Shown: piece by piece, positions 1 to 9,060 of the stretch
Layout of the letters: every line of letters begins with the position of its first letter
Position numbering within the stretch: position 1 is the first letter of the stretch
Source of the DNA: Caballeronia sp. TF1N1
GTDB lineage: Bacteria > Pseudomonadota > Gammaproteobacteria > Burkholderiales > Burkholderiaceae
Assembly: GCF_022878925.1 (NCBI RefSeq)
Contig: NZ_CP084629.1
Location: 372,001-436,000, forward strand
Direction of reading: 5' to 3'
Length of the DNA stretch: 64,000 nucleotides
Translations under genes and position numbers: made by a program
Notes under the pieces: model-generated
What the model saw: the letters and a program-made list of their open reading frames with translations, nothing else
Database searches by the model: none
Told to the model about the DNA's origin: nothing

Positions 1-1839
1 TCCATCCGACGGCAACGCATCGGTTCCGATAGTCGACCGCGGCGGCGTCACATAAGCCGCATCCGCACCACTAGCCTCACGCATTCCCCCGTCGCTCAGG
101 CCACCGGGCGATACCGTCGCCACACCCTTCACGCGCTTCGCCGGCAACAACACCCGAAACATCGCCCCACCCAGCGGCCCGTTTCCGACCGTAATCCCGC
201 CGTCGTGATCCGCGACGATTCCCGCCGCAATCGACAACCCCAACCCATGCCCGCTCTGCTTGCGCTTGGTCGAAAAGAACGGGTCGAAAATCCGCGACGC
301 GATATCCGGCGCAATCCCGGGTCCATCGTCGTGCACTTCCAGAATCACCGCGGTGCGCTCCGGCACGCGCCCGACATCCGCGATTTCCTCGCGCGGCACG
401 CCCGCCGACACGCGCAGGATCACCCAGCTGCGCGCCGCCTGCGCCGCGTTGCGCAACAGGTTCAAAAGCACCCGCACGAGCTGCGCATGGTCGCCCGCGA
501 CAGGCCACGCATCGATGCCGCTGGCGCCCAGGCGAACGTCGTCGTATTCCACGGCAATCGTCACCGGCCCGCGATGATCCGCCGTCGCCAAACCCACCGC
601 CTCGTCGATGACCACGCGCATCGACACCGGTTCGCTACGTCGCGGACTGCCGCGTCCGACCGCGAGCAGCATCTGCTCGGTCATCGCGGTGCCGCTTCTG
701 ACTGCCGCCAGCACGTGTTGCAGCGGACGGCGCGCATCGGCATCGGCGGGAAGAAGTTCATCGGCGTATTCGGCGTGGCCGCGCACGGCGCCCAGCACAT
801 TGTTGAAATCGTGCGCAATGCCGCTCACCAAAAGGCCGAGCGATTCGAGCTTCTGCACGCGTTGCAGACGCGCCTCGTAACCACGCCGTTCGAGCAGCGC
901 GACCGCCACGTAAAACACCAGCGTGCACAGCACGGCAAGGTCGATCTGCAACTGCCGCACGCCGATGATGCCGTTTTGATGGTACGAACCATTGCCCGTC
1001 ACCGTGAGCGCCACGCCCGTCGTCACGATGACGAAAGCCGCGAGCGTCGCCGCGCGGATCGACCCGGCGACCGCCGCCCAGACGAGCAGCAAAATCAGCA
1101 GCAAATGCTCGGTCTCGTCAGGAAGCTGGATGCGAAACGCCTCGATCATCAGCGCCGCGCCGCACAGCGCCGGCACGACGACGACCCACGCGCGCACCGG
1201 CCGCGCATCCGGATCGGGCGGCGTAGTCCACGCGAGCAGACCGGGCACGAGGACGAGCATCGCCAGACCGTTGCTGCCCATGATGGTGCGCCAGACATCG
1301 ATGAGATCGCGACCGCCGATCGCATGCGATAGCGCGCTACCCGCGAGCGCCATCGCGAAAACGGTGCCAAACGGCAGCAATAGCAGGAAGCGTGTGAAGC
1401 GCGCGGTGGTATCGAGACGCGCGCGGCGGCTCACAAAGCGCCAAGCAAGCCCGACGCCCACGCCCACGCCGAGCACGTTGACGAGCGCGAAGGACGCATC
1501 GACCCAAAGCGGGAACACGTCGAACTGACCGACGATGACCATCGCGATGAAGATCGCGACGAGCGCGGCCGGCCATTCGCCAAGCGGCCGACGCCAGAGA
1601 TAGGCCACCGCCATCGCCGGGGCGGGCCACACCACCGCCGCCAACGCCGAACCGGTGCCGAGCGTGTCGAGCGGTGTCGAAAGGACGCCGTAAACCACGC
1701 CCAAAAACAGGGCGCGCCGCAAGCCCGCCACATAGTGACGCGCGCCGGTAGCGGGCAGACCGTGCGGCGCGGCGGCGGCCGCACGAACGTCATTGGTCAC
1801 AGTGGCCCCCGGTTGAGCGAGCGCATCGGCGATAAGCAT
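1..1839 (-). CDS. MASE1-type membrane sensor histidine kinase (3' end outside window)
   Basis: The frame is open from ATG at 1839 to the left edge with no stop, so the gene is partial. The first ~310 residues are hydrophobic with about eight membrane segments and resemble the MASE1 sensory domain. They are followed by an H-box GIAHDFNNVLG (His343), an N-box NLLRNAAQAA, and G-boxes DDGPGIAP and GHGLGLSIA, so this is a complete kinase core. Proline/Ser-rich sequence after the ATPase domain suggests a linker to a receiver domain (hybrid kinase), but that part is off-window. A GTG at 1800 is an in-frame alternative start. It is divergent from hcp; a role in T6SS control is possible but only by neighbourhood. 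Confidence 0.85.
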   Translation of the reverse strand, partial: MLIADALAQPGATVTNDVRAAAAAPHGLPATGARHYVAGLRRALFLGVVYGVLSTPLDTLGTGSALAAVVWPAPAMAVAYLWRRPLGEWPAALVAIFIAMVIVGQFDVFPLWVDASFALVNVLGVGVGVGLAWRFVSRRARLDTTARFTRFLLLLPFGTVFAMALAGSALSHAIGGRDLIDVWRTIMGSNGLAMLVLVPGLLAWTTPPDPDARPVRAWVVVVPALCGAALMIEAFRIQLPDETEHLLLILLLVWAAVAGSIRAATLAAFVIVTTGVALTVTGNGSYHQNGIIGVRQLQIDLAVLCTLVFYVAVALLERRGYEARLQRVQKLESLGLLVSGIAHDFNNVLGAVRGHAEYADELLPADADARRPLQHVLAAVRSGTAMTEQMLLAVGRGSPRRSEPVSMRVVIDEAVGLATADHRGPVTIAVEYDDVRLGASGIDAWPVAGDHAQLVRVLLNLLRNAAQAARSWVILRVSAGVPREEIADVGRVPERTAVILEVHDDGPGIAPDIASRIFDPFFSTKRKQSGHGLGLSIAAGIVADHDGGITVGNGPLGGAMFRVLLPAKRVKGVATVSPGGLSDGGMREASGADAAYVTPPRSTIGTDALPSDG

Positions 1840-2094
1840 TCCGATACGACCTGAGATTTATCTTAGAAATGGTCGCAAGTGTAATGCGGGCTAAAGCAAC
1901 GCACAACGCAGCGCACAAATCGCGCAACAGGCGACCGAACGTTCGCGAACCCAGGCAGTTGCGCGTTCGTTACGGATGAAACATGCGGCGCCCTTGGCGC
2001 AACACGGCTGCAACGGCGCCCGCCGACACTACAAACATGCGCCGGACCTGAAGAGAACGGCGCTCCAACCCGAACAACCTAGAAGAGGTGAATC

Positions 2095-2583
2095 ATGCCG
2101 ATGCCGTGCTATCTGACCGTCGAAGGTCAAAACCAGGGAAAAATCGAAGGCGCCACGAAGGTGCAAGGTCACGAAGGCAAGATCCTCGTGCAAGCCGTGG
2201 ATCACACCATCGAAATTCCGAAAAGCCCGCAGACCGGACTGCCCACCGGCAAGCGCGTGCATGGCGCGATGACGGTGAGCAAGGAGATCGACAAGTCGAG
2301 CCCGAAGCTTTATCAGGCGTTGACGTCCGGCGAACAGTTGAAGACCGTCACGCTCGAGTTCTATCGCATCTCGCCGAAAGGCACGGAGGAAAAGTACTAC
2401 ACCGCCAAGCTCGAGAACGCGATCCTGACCAACATGAAGTCATGGACACCGAACTGCCTCGATCCGAACAACCGGCAGATCGGACACATGGAGGACCTCG
2501 CGTTCACCTACGAAAAGATTACCTGGACCTACGAGCCGGACGGTATCGAAGCCGAAGATTCATGGCTCGCGCCGAAGGCCTGA
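2095..2583 (+). CDS. hcp: T6SS tube protein Hcp, copy 1
   Basis: This is a 162-residue Hcp, the hexameric ring that stacks into the inner tube of the type VI secretion system and is also a secreted chaperone for small effectors. It starts MPMPCYLTLEG-like (here with V9), carries the HTIEIPKSPQTG and LEFYRISPKGTEEKYY stretches shared by the other two copies, and ends in DSWLAPKA. AGAAGAGGTG just before the ATG is a good ribosome site. It differs from copy 3 at 7 residues and from copy 2 at 9. It is separated from tssB by about 470 bases with a stem-loop and a promoter-like site, so it is probably a separate transcript. Confidence 0.95.
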   Translation: MPMPCYLTVEGQNQGKIEGATKVQGHEGKILVQAVDHTIEIPKSPQTGLPTGKRVHGAMTVSKEIDKSSPKLYQALTSGEQLKTVTLEFYRISPKGTEEKYYTAKLENAILTNMKSWTPNCLDPNNRQIGHMEDLAFTYEKITWTYEPDGIEAEDSWLAPKA

Positions 2584-2608
2584 GCCACCTGGACAGCCGC
2601 TGGACATA

Positions 2609-2644
2609 CGCTCGAAAGCCTTGTCGCACAAGGGTTTTCGAGCG
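2609..2644 (+). terminator. Stem-loop after hcp1
   Basis: CGCTCGAAAGCCTT pairs with AAGGGTTTTCGAGCG across a 7-base loop, giving a 14-bp stem with one wobble and one bulge. There is no U-run after it, so it may be an mRNA-stabilising 3' structure or a weak terminator rather than a classical intrinsic terminator. Confidence 0.5.
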
Positions 2645-2723
2645 CTGAAGCCGCGTCTTCGGAGGCCGCCGTATACGGCTTGTCGAGGACGATCTTTAGA
2701 GCATATGAACTGATAAAAATGCG

Positions 2724-2753
2724 TTGGGTTTTTGAGATACGTCTGTTTATAAT
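2724..2753 (+). promoter_or_regulatory. Sigma70-like promoter candidate for the tssBC operon
   Basis: A perfect TATAAT lies at 2748-2753 with TTGGGT 18 bases upstream (2724-2729), in a locally AT-rich patch of an otherwise GC-rich region. Transcription from here would leave a leader of about 290 bases before tssB. This is a prediction from consensus only. Confidence 0.4.
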
Positions 2754-3053
2754 GGCTCGCACTCAATTCCGGGACAGGCACTCAAGCCTCAAGGACCGTT
2801 TCCCATCCGGACTCGCCGATCCTTTCGCTCAATCGCGGGCAGAGCATCCGACAGTCTGAAGCGGCTCACATCCGCCCCGCGCCGCACCCCGCATTCCGTA
2901 TCACGCAATTTCGTTAGTTATCCCGTGCTCAGGCGATGGCTGCCCGCCCGAGCGTATGCAGTGGCGGCGGCCCGCGTCAGTCGCACGGTGCGCGAGACGC
3001 GTTTTCATCGATGTCCGCACTGCCAGCGCGGCGCCGTGAATCTGGAGATGGAA

Positions 3054-3548
3054 ATGGCAAATGATGGTTCGGTTGCTCCGAAGGAACGCGTCAATATCGT
3101 CTATCGCCCGGCCACGGGAGACGCGCAGGCAGAAGTGGAACTGCCGCTCAAGTTGCTCGTGCTCGGCGACTTCACGTTGCGTCAGGACGACGTACCGATC
3201 GAAGACATGAAGCCGATCAACGTCGACAAGGACAACTTCAACGAAGTGCTGAAAGGCCAAAAGCTCGGCCTGCAACTCTCGGTGCCGAACAAGCTCGACG
3301 AGAAAGCCGGTCCCGACGACGTGCTCTCGCTCGACCTGAAGTTCGACTCGATCAACGACTTCACGCCCGATGCGCTCGCGGAGCGCATTCCCGAGCTGCG
3401 TCAGATGCTCGAACTGCGCGACGCCCTGAAGGCGCTGAAAAGCCCGATCGGCAATCTGCCCGACTTCCGCAAGCGTCTGCAAGAGCTGATCCAGGACGAA
3501 GGCGTGCGCGCGCGGCTGCTCGGCGAACTCGGCGCACAAGACAAGTAA
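3054..3548 (+). CDS. tssB: T6SS contractile sheath small subunit TssB (VipA/ImpB)
   Basis: This 164-residue protein pairs with TssC to form the contractile sheath around the Hcp tube. It shows the family landmarks: KERVNIVYRP near the N-terminus, the LPLKLLVLGDF strand, and a C-terminal helix ending RLQELIQDEGVRARLLGEL. The start is set at 3054 because GGAG at 3043-3046 is spaced 7 bases from that ATG; an ATG at 3048 would add two residues. tssC follows after 36 bases in the same operon. Confidence 0.93.
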   Translation: MANDGSVAPKERVNIVYRPATGDAQAEVELPLKLLVLGDFTLRQDDVPIEDMKPINVDKDNFNEVLKGQKLGLQLSVPNKLDEKAGPDDVLSLDLKFDSINDFTPDALAERIPELRQMLELRDALKALKSPIGNLPDFRKRLQELIQDEGVRARLLGELGAQDK

Positions 3549-3584
3549 CGCGGAACCAGCACTTCGTAGATGAAGGAGATTGAA

Positions 3585-5075
3585 TTGAGCGACGAACAAC
3601 AGCAATCCGGCGCAGCGGCGCCGGCAGAGGCCGCGGCGGGTGAAGTCTCGCTGCTCGATCAACTGGTGGAGTCGGCCCGCATCAAGCCGGGCGACGAAGC
3701 GTACTCGATCACGCGCCAGGGTATTCAGGCGTTCGTCGCGCAACTGCTCGAACCGCAGCGTTCGGTGGAGCGTGTCACCGCCGCGACCGTCGACGACATG
3801 ATCGCGAGCCTCGACCGCAAGCTGTGCGCGCAGGTCGATGCCATCCTGCATCACGATGACTTCCAGAAGCTGGAATCGTCGTGGCGCTCGCTCAAGTTTC
3901 TGGTGGACCGCACCAACTTCCGCGAGAACATCAAGATTCAGTTGATGAGCGTGAGCAAGCAGAAGCTGCTCGACGACTTCCAGGACGCGCCCGAGATCAC
4001 CAAGTCAGGGCTGTACAAGAACGTCTATACGGCCGAATACGGCCAGTTCGGCGGCCAGCCGTTCGGCGCGATCATCGCTAACTACGAGTTCAATGCAAGC
4101 GCGCCCGATGTCAAGCTGCTGCAATATTCGGCAAGCGTCGCCGCGATGGGTCACACGCCTTTCGTCGCCGCCGCCGGCGCGGATTTCTTCGGCATCGACT
4201 CGTTCGATCAGTTGCCGAACCTGAAAGATCTGTCGTCCATCTTCGAAGGTCCGAAGTACGTCAAGTGGAACGCCTTCCGCGAAAGCGAAGATGCGCGCTA
4301 CGTCGGCCTGACCGCGCCGCATTTCCTCTTGCGCGTGCCGTATGGCCCGGAAACGGCGCCTTCGAAGAAATTCAACTACAAGGAAGACGTGTCGAGCGGT
4401 AACGACCAGTTCCTGTGGGGCAACGCGGCCTTCGCGTTTGCCACGCGTCTCACCGAAAGCTTCGCGGACTACCGCTGGTGCGCCAACGTGATCGGCCCGC
4501 AAGGCGGCGGCACGGTGCAGGACTTGCCGGTGTATTCGTTCGAATCCATGGGCGAGATCCAGAACAAGATCCCGACCGAAATCCTGATTTCCGAACGACG
4601 CGAGTTCGAGCTGGCCGAGCAAGGTTTCATGGCGCTCACCATGCGCAAGGACAGCGACAACGCCGCGTTCTTCTCCGCCAACTCGGCGCAGAAACCGAAG
4701 TTCTTCGGCCAGTCGAAAGAAGGCAAGGAAGCCGAGCTCAATTACAAGCTCAGCACGCAATTGCCGTACATGTTCGTCATGAGCCGCATGGCGCACTACA
4801 TCAAGGTGATGCAACGCGAGAACATCGGCACGTGGAAGGAGCGCGGCGATCTGGAGAAGGAACTCAACAACTGGATTCGCCAGTACGTCGCCGACATGGA
4901 CAACCCGAGTCCGGGCGTGCGCAGCCGCCGCCCGTTGCGTCAGGCCGAAATCAACGTGCTCGACGTGGAAGGCGAACCGGGCTGGTACAAGGTCGACATG
5001 AAGGTGCGTCCGCACTTCAAGTACATGGGCGCGTCGTTCACGCTGTCGCTCGTCGGCAAGCTGGAAACTGCCTGA
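3585..5075 (+). CDS. tssC: T6SS contractile sheath large subunit TssC (VipB/ImpC)
   Basis: This ~496-residue sheath subunit contains the typical SLDRKLCAQVDAILHHDDFQ segment, the central FESMGEIQNKIPTEI motif and the C-terminal HFKYMGASFTLSLVGKLE end that interlocks with TssB. AGGAG at 3574-3578 sits 6 bases before a TTG at 3585, giving a start LSDEQQQSG. An ATG at 3570 in the same frame would add five residues, but its own ribosome site is poor. It is the second gene of the tssBC pair, and a strong stem-loop lies beyond its stop. Confidence 0.92.
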   Translation: MSDEQQQSGAAAPAEAAAGEVSLLDQLVESARIKPGDEAYSITRQGIQAFVAQLLEPQRSVERVTAATVDDMIASLDRKLCAQVDAILHHDDFQKLESSWRSLKFLVDRTNFRENIKIQLMSVSKQKLLDDFQDAPEITKSGLYKNVYTAEYGQFGGQPFGAIIANYEFNASAPDVKLLQYSASVAAMGHTPFVAAAGADFFGIDSFDQLPNLKDLSSIFEGPKYVKWNAFRESEDARYVGLTAPHFLLRVPYGPETAPSKKFNYKEDVSSGNDQFLWGNAAFAFATRLTESFADYRWCANVIGPQGGGTVQDLPVYSFESMGEIQNKIPTEILISERREFELAEQGFMALTMRKDSDNAAFFSANSAQKPKFFGQSKEGKEAELNYKLSTQLPYMFVMSRMAHYIKVMQRENIGTWKERGDLEKELNNWIRQYVADMDNPSPGVRSRRPLRQAEINVLDVEGEPGWYKVDMKVRPHFKYMGASFTLSLVGKLETA

Positions 5076-5141
5076 TGCGCGCATCGGGTTCGAGGCAGCC
5101 GCGAACATAAGCGGCGCTTCGGCCAGGTTTCATCCGTAACA

Positions 5142-5180
5142 CGCGGGCGGTCACCTGCAACGAGGCGGTAACCGCCCGCG
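5142..5180 (+). terminator. Stem-loop between tssC and hcp2
   Basis: CGCGGGCGGT (5142-5151) and ACCGCCCGCG (5171-5180) form a perfect 10-bp GC stem with a 19-base loop. No U-tract follows. It could limit read-through from tssBC into hcp2 or protect the tssBC message. Confidence 0.5.
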
Positions 5181-5292
5181 CTCACACTGTGTTCATGCGC
5201 TCCGACACCTACACGTAAATGGGCGCATCGAGTCGATGCATCAAGTCAAGAAGCGACACGCGGACAAACCATAACGGCAACTGGAGGCCACC

Positions 5293-5781
5293 ATGCCGAT
5301 GCCATGCTACCTGACCCTCGAAGGTCAGAATCAAGGAAAGATCGAAGGTTCCACGAAGGTTCAGGGCCACGAAGGCAAGATCCTCGTGCAGGCCGTGGAT
5401 CACACCATCGAGATCCCGAAGAGCCCGCAAACGGGTCTGCCCACGGGCAAGCGCGTGCATGGCGCGATGTCGGTGACCAAGGAAATCGACAAGTCCAGCC
5501 CGAAGCTCTATCAGGCGCTCACCTCCGGCGAGCAAATGAAGACCGTGACGCTGGAGTTCTATCGCATTTCGCCGAAGGGCACGGAAGAGAAGTACTACAC
5601 CGCCAAACTCGAGAACGCGATCCTCACGCACATGCAGTCCTGGACGCCGAACTGCCTCGACCCGAACAACAAACAGATGGGTCACATGGAAGATCTCGCG
5701 TTCACCTACGAAAAGATCACGTGGACCTACGAGCCGGACGGCATCGAAGCCGAAGACTCGTGGCTCGCGCCGAAGGCCTGA
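5293..5781 (+). CDS. hcp: T6SS tube protein Hcp, copy 2
   Basis: This 162-residue Hcp has only four replacements relative to copy 3 (T60S, L82M, S84T, R127K) and nine relative to copy 1. The nucleotide sequences differ at many synonymous positions, so the protein is conserved by selection rather than through a very recent duplication. CTGGAGGCCACC precedes the ATG. It lies between tssC and tssE, the usual hcp position in Burkholderia T6SS loci, so this copy is probably the structural one made with the baseplate operon. Confidence 0.95.
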   Translation: MPMPCYLTLEGQNQGKIEGSTKVQGHEGKILVQAVDHTIEIPKSPQTGLPTGKRVHGAMSVTKEIDKSSPKLYQALTSGEQMKTVTLEFYRISPKGTEEKYYTAKLENAILTHMQSWTPNCLDPNNKQMGHMEDLAFTYEKITWTYEPDGIEAEDSWLAPKA

Positions 5782-5844
5782 CGCATTCCAAATCACGCAT
5801 GACGCGGCGGCGGACTTACGCCGCTGCGTCGATCGGGACCGTCG

Positions 5845-6258
5845 ATGAGAGAGCGCAGGCTGCTGGAACGCATATCCGGCTGGGAACAGGGCGCGGTGCG
5901 CACCAACGAGACCAGCACCGAGGTGCTCGTGAGATCCGTGATGGAGCATCTGTCGCGCATCCTCAATACGAGACAGGGCAGCGTGCAGCTCGATCCGCAA
6001 TTCGGCGTGCCCGATTTCACGAATATCGCGGGCGGGCTGGAAGGCGGATCGACGGGCGAAATCGAGGAAGAGATTCAACGCATGGTGTCGCGTTACGAAC
6101 CGCGCGTGCTCAACCCGAAAGTGCATCTTTTGAGCGACCGCAGCGACGTAATGTCGATCCGCTTCAGTCTCGACGGCACGCTCGCCGTGAACGATCGCGA
6201 GATTCCACTGCGCCTGTCCACCACCGTGAATTCCGATGGCCGCGTCACCGTGCTTTGA
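5845..6258 (+). CDS. tssE: T6SS baseplate wedge protein TssE (gp25-like)
   Basis: This 137-residue protein has homology features of phage T4 gp25: a leading helix, then the segment QLDPQFGVPDFTNIAGG, which corresponds to the conserved gp25 YGLPD region, then an EIEEEIQRMVSRYEPRV helix and beta strands ending in VTVL. TssE starts sheath polymerisation at the baseplate. It follows hcp2 by 63 bases and precedes tssF by 30, so it is in the same operon. Confidence 0.92.
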   Translation: MRERRLLERISGWEQGAVRTNETSTEVLVRSVMEHLSRILNTRQGSVQLDPQFGVPDFTNIAGGLEGGSTGEIEEEIQRMVSRYEPRVLNPKVHLLSDRSDVMSIRFSLDGTLAVNDREIPLRLSTTVNSDGRVTVL

Positions 6259-6288
6259 CGCCTTGACGGCCCGCGACCGATCCCGACG

Positions 6289-8034
6289 ATGCTCAATCGC
6301 TATTACGAAAACGAACTCACCAAGCTGAAGACGCTTGCCGTCGAGTTTGCCGAGGCCAATCCGGCGCTCGCGCCGATGCTCGCAGGCCGCTCGACCGACC
6401 CGGACGTCGAACGCCTGCTCGAAGGCGTGGCCTTCCTCACGGGTCTTGCGCGCCAGAAGCTCGACGACGAGTTCCCGGAGTTCATCCAGGAACTCTCCAC
6501 GCTGCTGTTTCCGCACTATCTGCGTCCGGTTCCCGCGACGACGATGGTGCTGTTCGAGCCGCGCGGCGCGCTCACGGAAACCGCGAGCGTGGCGGCGGGC
6601 GTGGAGCTGGCATCGGCGCCGGTGGACGGCACGCCCTGCCGTTTCCGCACGACCCAGGCCGTGGACGTGCATCCGCTCACGCTCGCCGCGCGGCTTTCAG
6701 CGGGCGAAGGACGCACGCCTTCCATCGATCTCGACTTCAGCTTGCGCGGGCTCGATCTCGCGCGCTGGCAGACGAAGTCGCTGCGGCTCTTTCTGGCGGG
6801 TGGCTACAGCGATGCCTCCAAACTCCTGATGCTGCTCATGACCGAAGTGACGTCGGTGCGGCTGACGGCTAGCGGGGTATCGACGGAACTGGGCGCGCGT
6901 TCGCTCGTCCCGTCGGGCTTCGACAGCGAGCTCGTGCCGTATCCGAGTCACGCGTTTCCGGGGTATCGCAGTCTGCAAGAGTTCTTCGTGCAGCCGGAGA
7001 AATTCCTGTTCCTCGACCTGAACGGGATCGACAAGCTGCGCGGCGCCACCGGCACGACGTTCTCGGTCACGCTGTGCCTCAAACGTTTGCCCGTATGGCT
7101 CACCGAATTGAGCGCCGACGCCTTCATGCTCAACGTGACGCCCGTCATCAATCTGTTCGAGCATCACGCCAATCCGATCACGCTGGATCATCGGCAGATG
7201 GACTATCGCGTGAGCCCGGAAGGCGCGAACCGTCAGCATTACCAGATTCATTCGGTCGACAAGGTCACGTCGTATCGGCAAGGCGTGGCGCAGCAGCGCG
7301 TGTACCGGCCATTCGGCGTGCTCGGGCACGCGGCATCCGCCGCGACGGCGAGCGAAGACCAGCGCGCGCCGGGCGATCTCGTCTATCACACGTCGTTGCG
7401 CCCGGCCGCCGTCGGCAACGAGACTGAGCTGTATCTCTCGGTGGCGTATCCGCCCGAGGCCACGCCGCAGACCGAAACGCTTTCCATCGAGCTGACCTGC
7501 ACCAACCGCTATCTGCCCGAAAGCCTGCGTTACGGCGATCTCAGCGAGCCAACCAGCAGTTCGCCCGAGCGCCTCAAGTTCCGCAATATCCGGCCGATGA
7601 CACCGGTGGTCAATCCGCCCGTCGGCGAGGCGTTGCGTTGGCGGCTGCTCGGTCACGCCGCGCTCAACTTCCTCTCGCTCGCGGATGCCGCCAACCTGCG
7701 CGCCCTCCTCTCGCTCTACGTGTTCTCTGAGCGTCAGGAGCAAGGCCACGAGGCGGCGAACCGCAGACGCATCGCGGGCCTGAAGGAGATGAGCGTCACG
7801 CCCGAAGTGCGGCTCTTCGGGCGCAACATGCTGCGCGGTCAGCTGATCCGCGTGCGATGCGAGATGGATCACTTCGCGGGCGCGGGCGATCTCTATGTGT
7901 TCGGCAGCGTGCTCGACCGTTTTCTCGGCGCCTACGCAAGCATGAACACGTATACGCGATTCGAGCTGGAAGACATTTTCTCCGGAGAGGTATTCAGATG
8001 GACGCCGCGGCTCGGTCAACAAGCTCTGCTCTAG
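6289..8034 (+). CDS. tssF: T6SS baseplate protein TssF (VasA/ImpG)
   Basis: This 581-residue protein begins LNRYYENELTKLKTLAVEFAEANPALAPML and contains GRSTDPDVERLLEGVAFLTG, the most conserved block of the TssF/DUF879 family, and the FLFPHYLRP-like LLFPHYLRPVPATT. Full family length. TssF dimerises and joins TssG in the wedge complex. Its 3' end overlaps the start of tssG by 37 bases, which implies translational coupling. Confidence 0.95.
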   Translation: MLNRYYENELTKLKTLAVEFAEANPALAPMLAGRSTDPDVERLLEGVAFLTGLARQKLDDEFPEFIQELSTLLFPHYLRPVPATTMVLFEPRGALTETASVAAGVELASAPVDGTPCRFRTTQAVDVHPLTLAARLSAGEGRTPSIDLDFSLRGLDLARWQTKSLRLFLAGGYSDASKLLMLLMTEVTSVRLTASGVSTELGARSLVPSGFDSELVPYPSHAFPGYRSLQEFFVQPEKFLFLDLNGIDKLRGATGTTFSVTLCLKRLPVWLTELSADAFMLNVTPVINLFEHHANPITLDHRQMDYRVSPEGANRQHYQIHSVDKVTSYRQGVAQQRVYRPFGVLGHAASAATASEDQRAPGDLVYHTSLRPAAVGNETELYLSVAYPPEATPQTETLSIELTCTNRYLPESLRYGDLSEPTSSSPERLKFRNIRPMTPVVNPPVGEALRWRLLGHAALNFLSLADAANLRALLSLYVFSERQEQGHEAANRRRIAGLKEMSVTPEVRLFGRNMLRGQLIRVRCEMDHFAGAGDLYVFGSVLDRFLGAYASMNTYTRFELEDIFSGEVFRWTPRLGQQALL

Positions 8035-9023
8035 ACGACGCGCTATTTGAGCAAGGCGAACGCTTTGCGTATTTTCAGGCGGTGCGCCTGCTGCGCCGCC
8101 GCGCGCGTCTTGCGGGCGACGATCCGGAACGCCTGCGCGTGCGTCCGCGTCTTGCGCTCGGCTTTCCCGAAAGCGATATCGACCAGATCGAGCGCGATCT
8201 GCCGCGCCGTCATGCCGATCTCGACGACGACGCGCCCGAGCCCGCGCCGACGCCGCGAATTACCGCGAACTTCTTCGGGCTTTACGGCGTGTCCTCGCCG
8301 CTGCCGAGCTTCTATACCGAAGACCTGATCGAGGAAGAACGCGAAGGCCGCAGCGGGATGCGCGAGTTTCTCGACATCCTGCATTACACGCTGTATCCGC
8401 TGTTGTTCGAGAGCTGGGTCAAGTACCGGCCGCACGTGCGCGTGGTCGAGGAAGGCGACACGGCGATGCTCGAACGCCTGTATGCGTTCGTCGGCCTGCA
8501 CGAGCGCTCCATGCGCCGCGACGACACGCCCGGCGTCTCCGACATGCTGCGCTACGCGGGCCTCTTCTCGCAGCGCCCGCATTCGGCGCTTGGCCTGAAA
8601 ACGCTGCTCGCCGATGCCTTCGCGCCCGCCGATGTGCATATCGTCAATTGCGTGGAAAGCTGGCTGCCGATTCCCGACGATCAGCGTCTCACGCTCGGCG
8701 ATGGCCGTCATGCGCTCGGCGTCGAATGCTATCTCGGACAAGAGAGCCGCGATGCCAACAATCATGTGCGAATCGAGTTGCGCGGCCTGCCGCTGGCTCT
8801 GTTCGAAGCGTTGCAGCCAGGCCGGCGCGAGTACGAGCGTCTGCGTTTTTTCACGCGCTATTACCTGACCGAACCGTTCGACGTGACGGTGCTTCTCGAA
8901 CTGCGCGCGGGCCTCGCCGAGAACGCCCGCACGGGCGGCATGCAATGGAACGCGCTGGGCCGCGACACGTGGCTCGCGCCGCGCGCGAATGCCGTGCCGC
9001 GTCCGGTCAGCTTCGCGATCTGA
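7998..9023 (+). CDS. tssG: T6SS baseplate protein TssG (VasB/ImpH)
   Basis: The start at 7998 (MDAAARSTSSALDD) is supported by GGAGAGG ten bases upstream inside tssF; the frame is open further back but only as overlap. The product has 341 residues and shows TssG/DUF1305 blocks: FAYFQAVRLLRR near the N-terminus, NFFGLYGVSSPLPSFYTEDL, and RPHSALGLKTLLADAF. It builds the baseplate wedge with two TssF and TssE. It sits between tssF and clpV in standard order. Confidence 0.93.
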   Translation: MDAAARSTSSALDDALFEQGERFAYFQAVRLLRRRARLAGDDPERLRVRPRLALGFPESDIDQIERDLPRRHADLDDDAPEPAPTPRITANFFGLYGVSSPLPSFYTEDLIEEEREGRSGMREFLDILHYTLYPLLFESWVKYRPHVRVVEEGDTAMLERLYAFVGLHERSMRRDDTPGVSDMLRYAGLFSQRPHSALGLKTLLADAFAPADVHIVNCVESWLPIPDDQRLTLGDGRHALGVECYLGQESRDANNHVRIELRGLPLALFEALQPGRREYERLRFFTRYYLTEPFDVTVLLELRAGLAENARTGGMQWNALGRDTWLAPRANAVPRPVSFAI

Positions 9024-9060
9024 ACCACCGATATCAAGAGACACGAGAGGAGCCCAAGCC

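Larger units (their letters stand above)
2584..3053. other. Intergenic region between hcp1 and tssB
   Basis: This is 470 bases without a convincing gene. It holds a long inverted repeat just after hcp1 and a sigma70-like promoter near 2724-2753. The reading frame of tssB stays open upstream to 2925, but that extension is Arg/Cys-rich, lacks a ribosome site and does not look like TssB, so I leave it non-coding. Confidence 0.6.

Noticed and set aside
205..1332. 375-residue open frame on the plus strand over the histidine kinase gene
   Set aside because: Antisense shadow; product is Arg/His-rich with no family features, while the minus strand encodes a clear kinase.
1990..2020. Sigma54 -24/-12 promoter upstream of hcp1
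   Set aside because: TGGC and TGC are present, but the GG-to-GC spacing is wrong (12 instead of 10 bases).
2925..3053. N-terminal extension of tssB
   Set aside because: The 43 extra residues do not look like TssB and a good ribosome site lies before the ATG at 3054.
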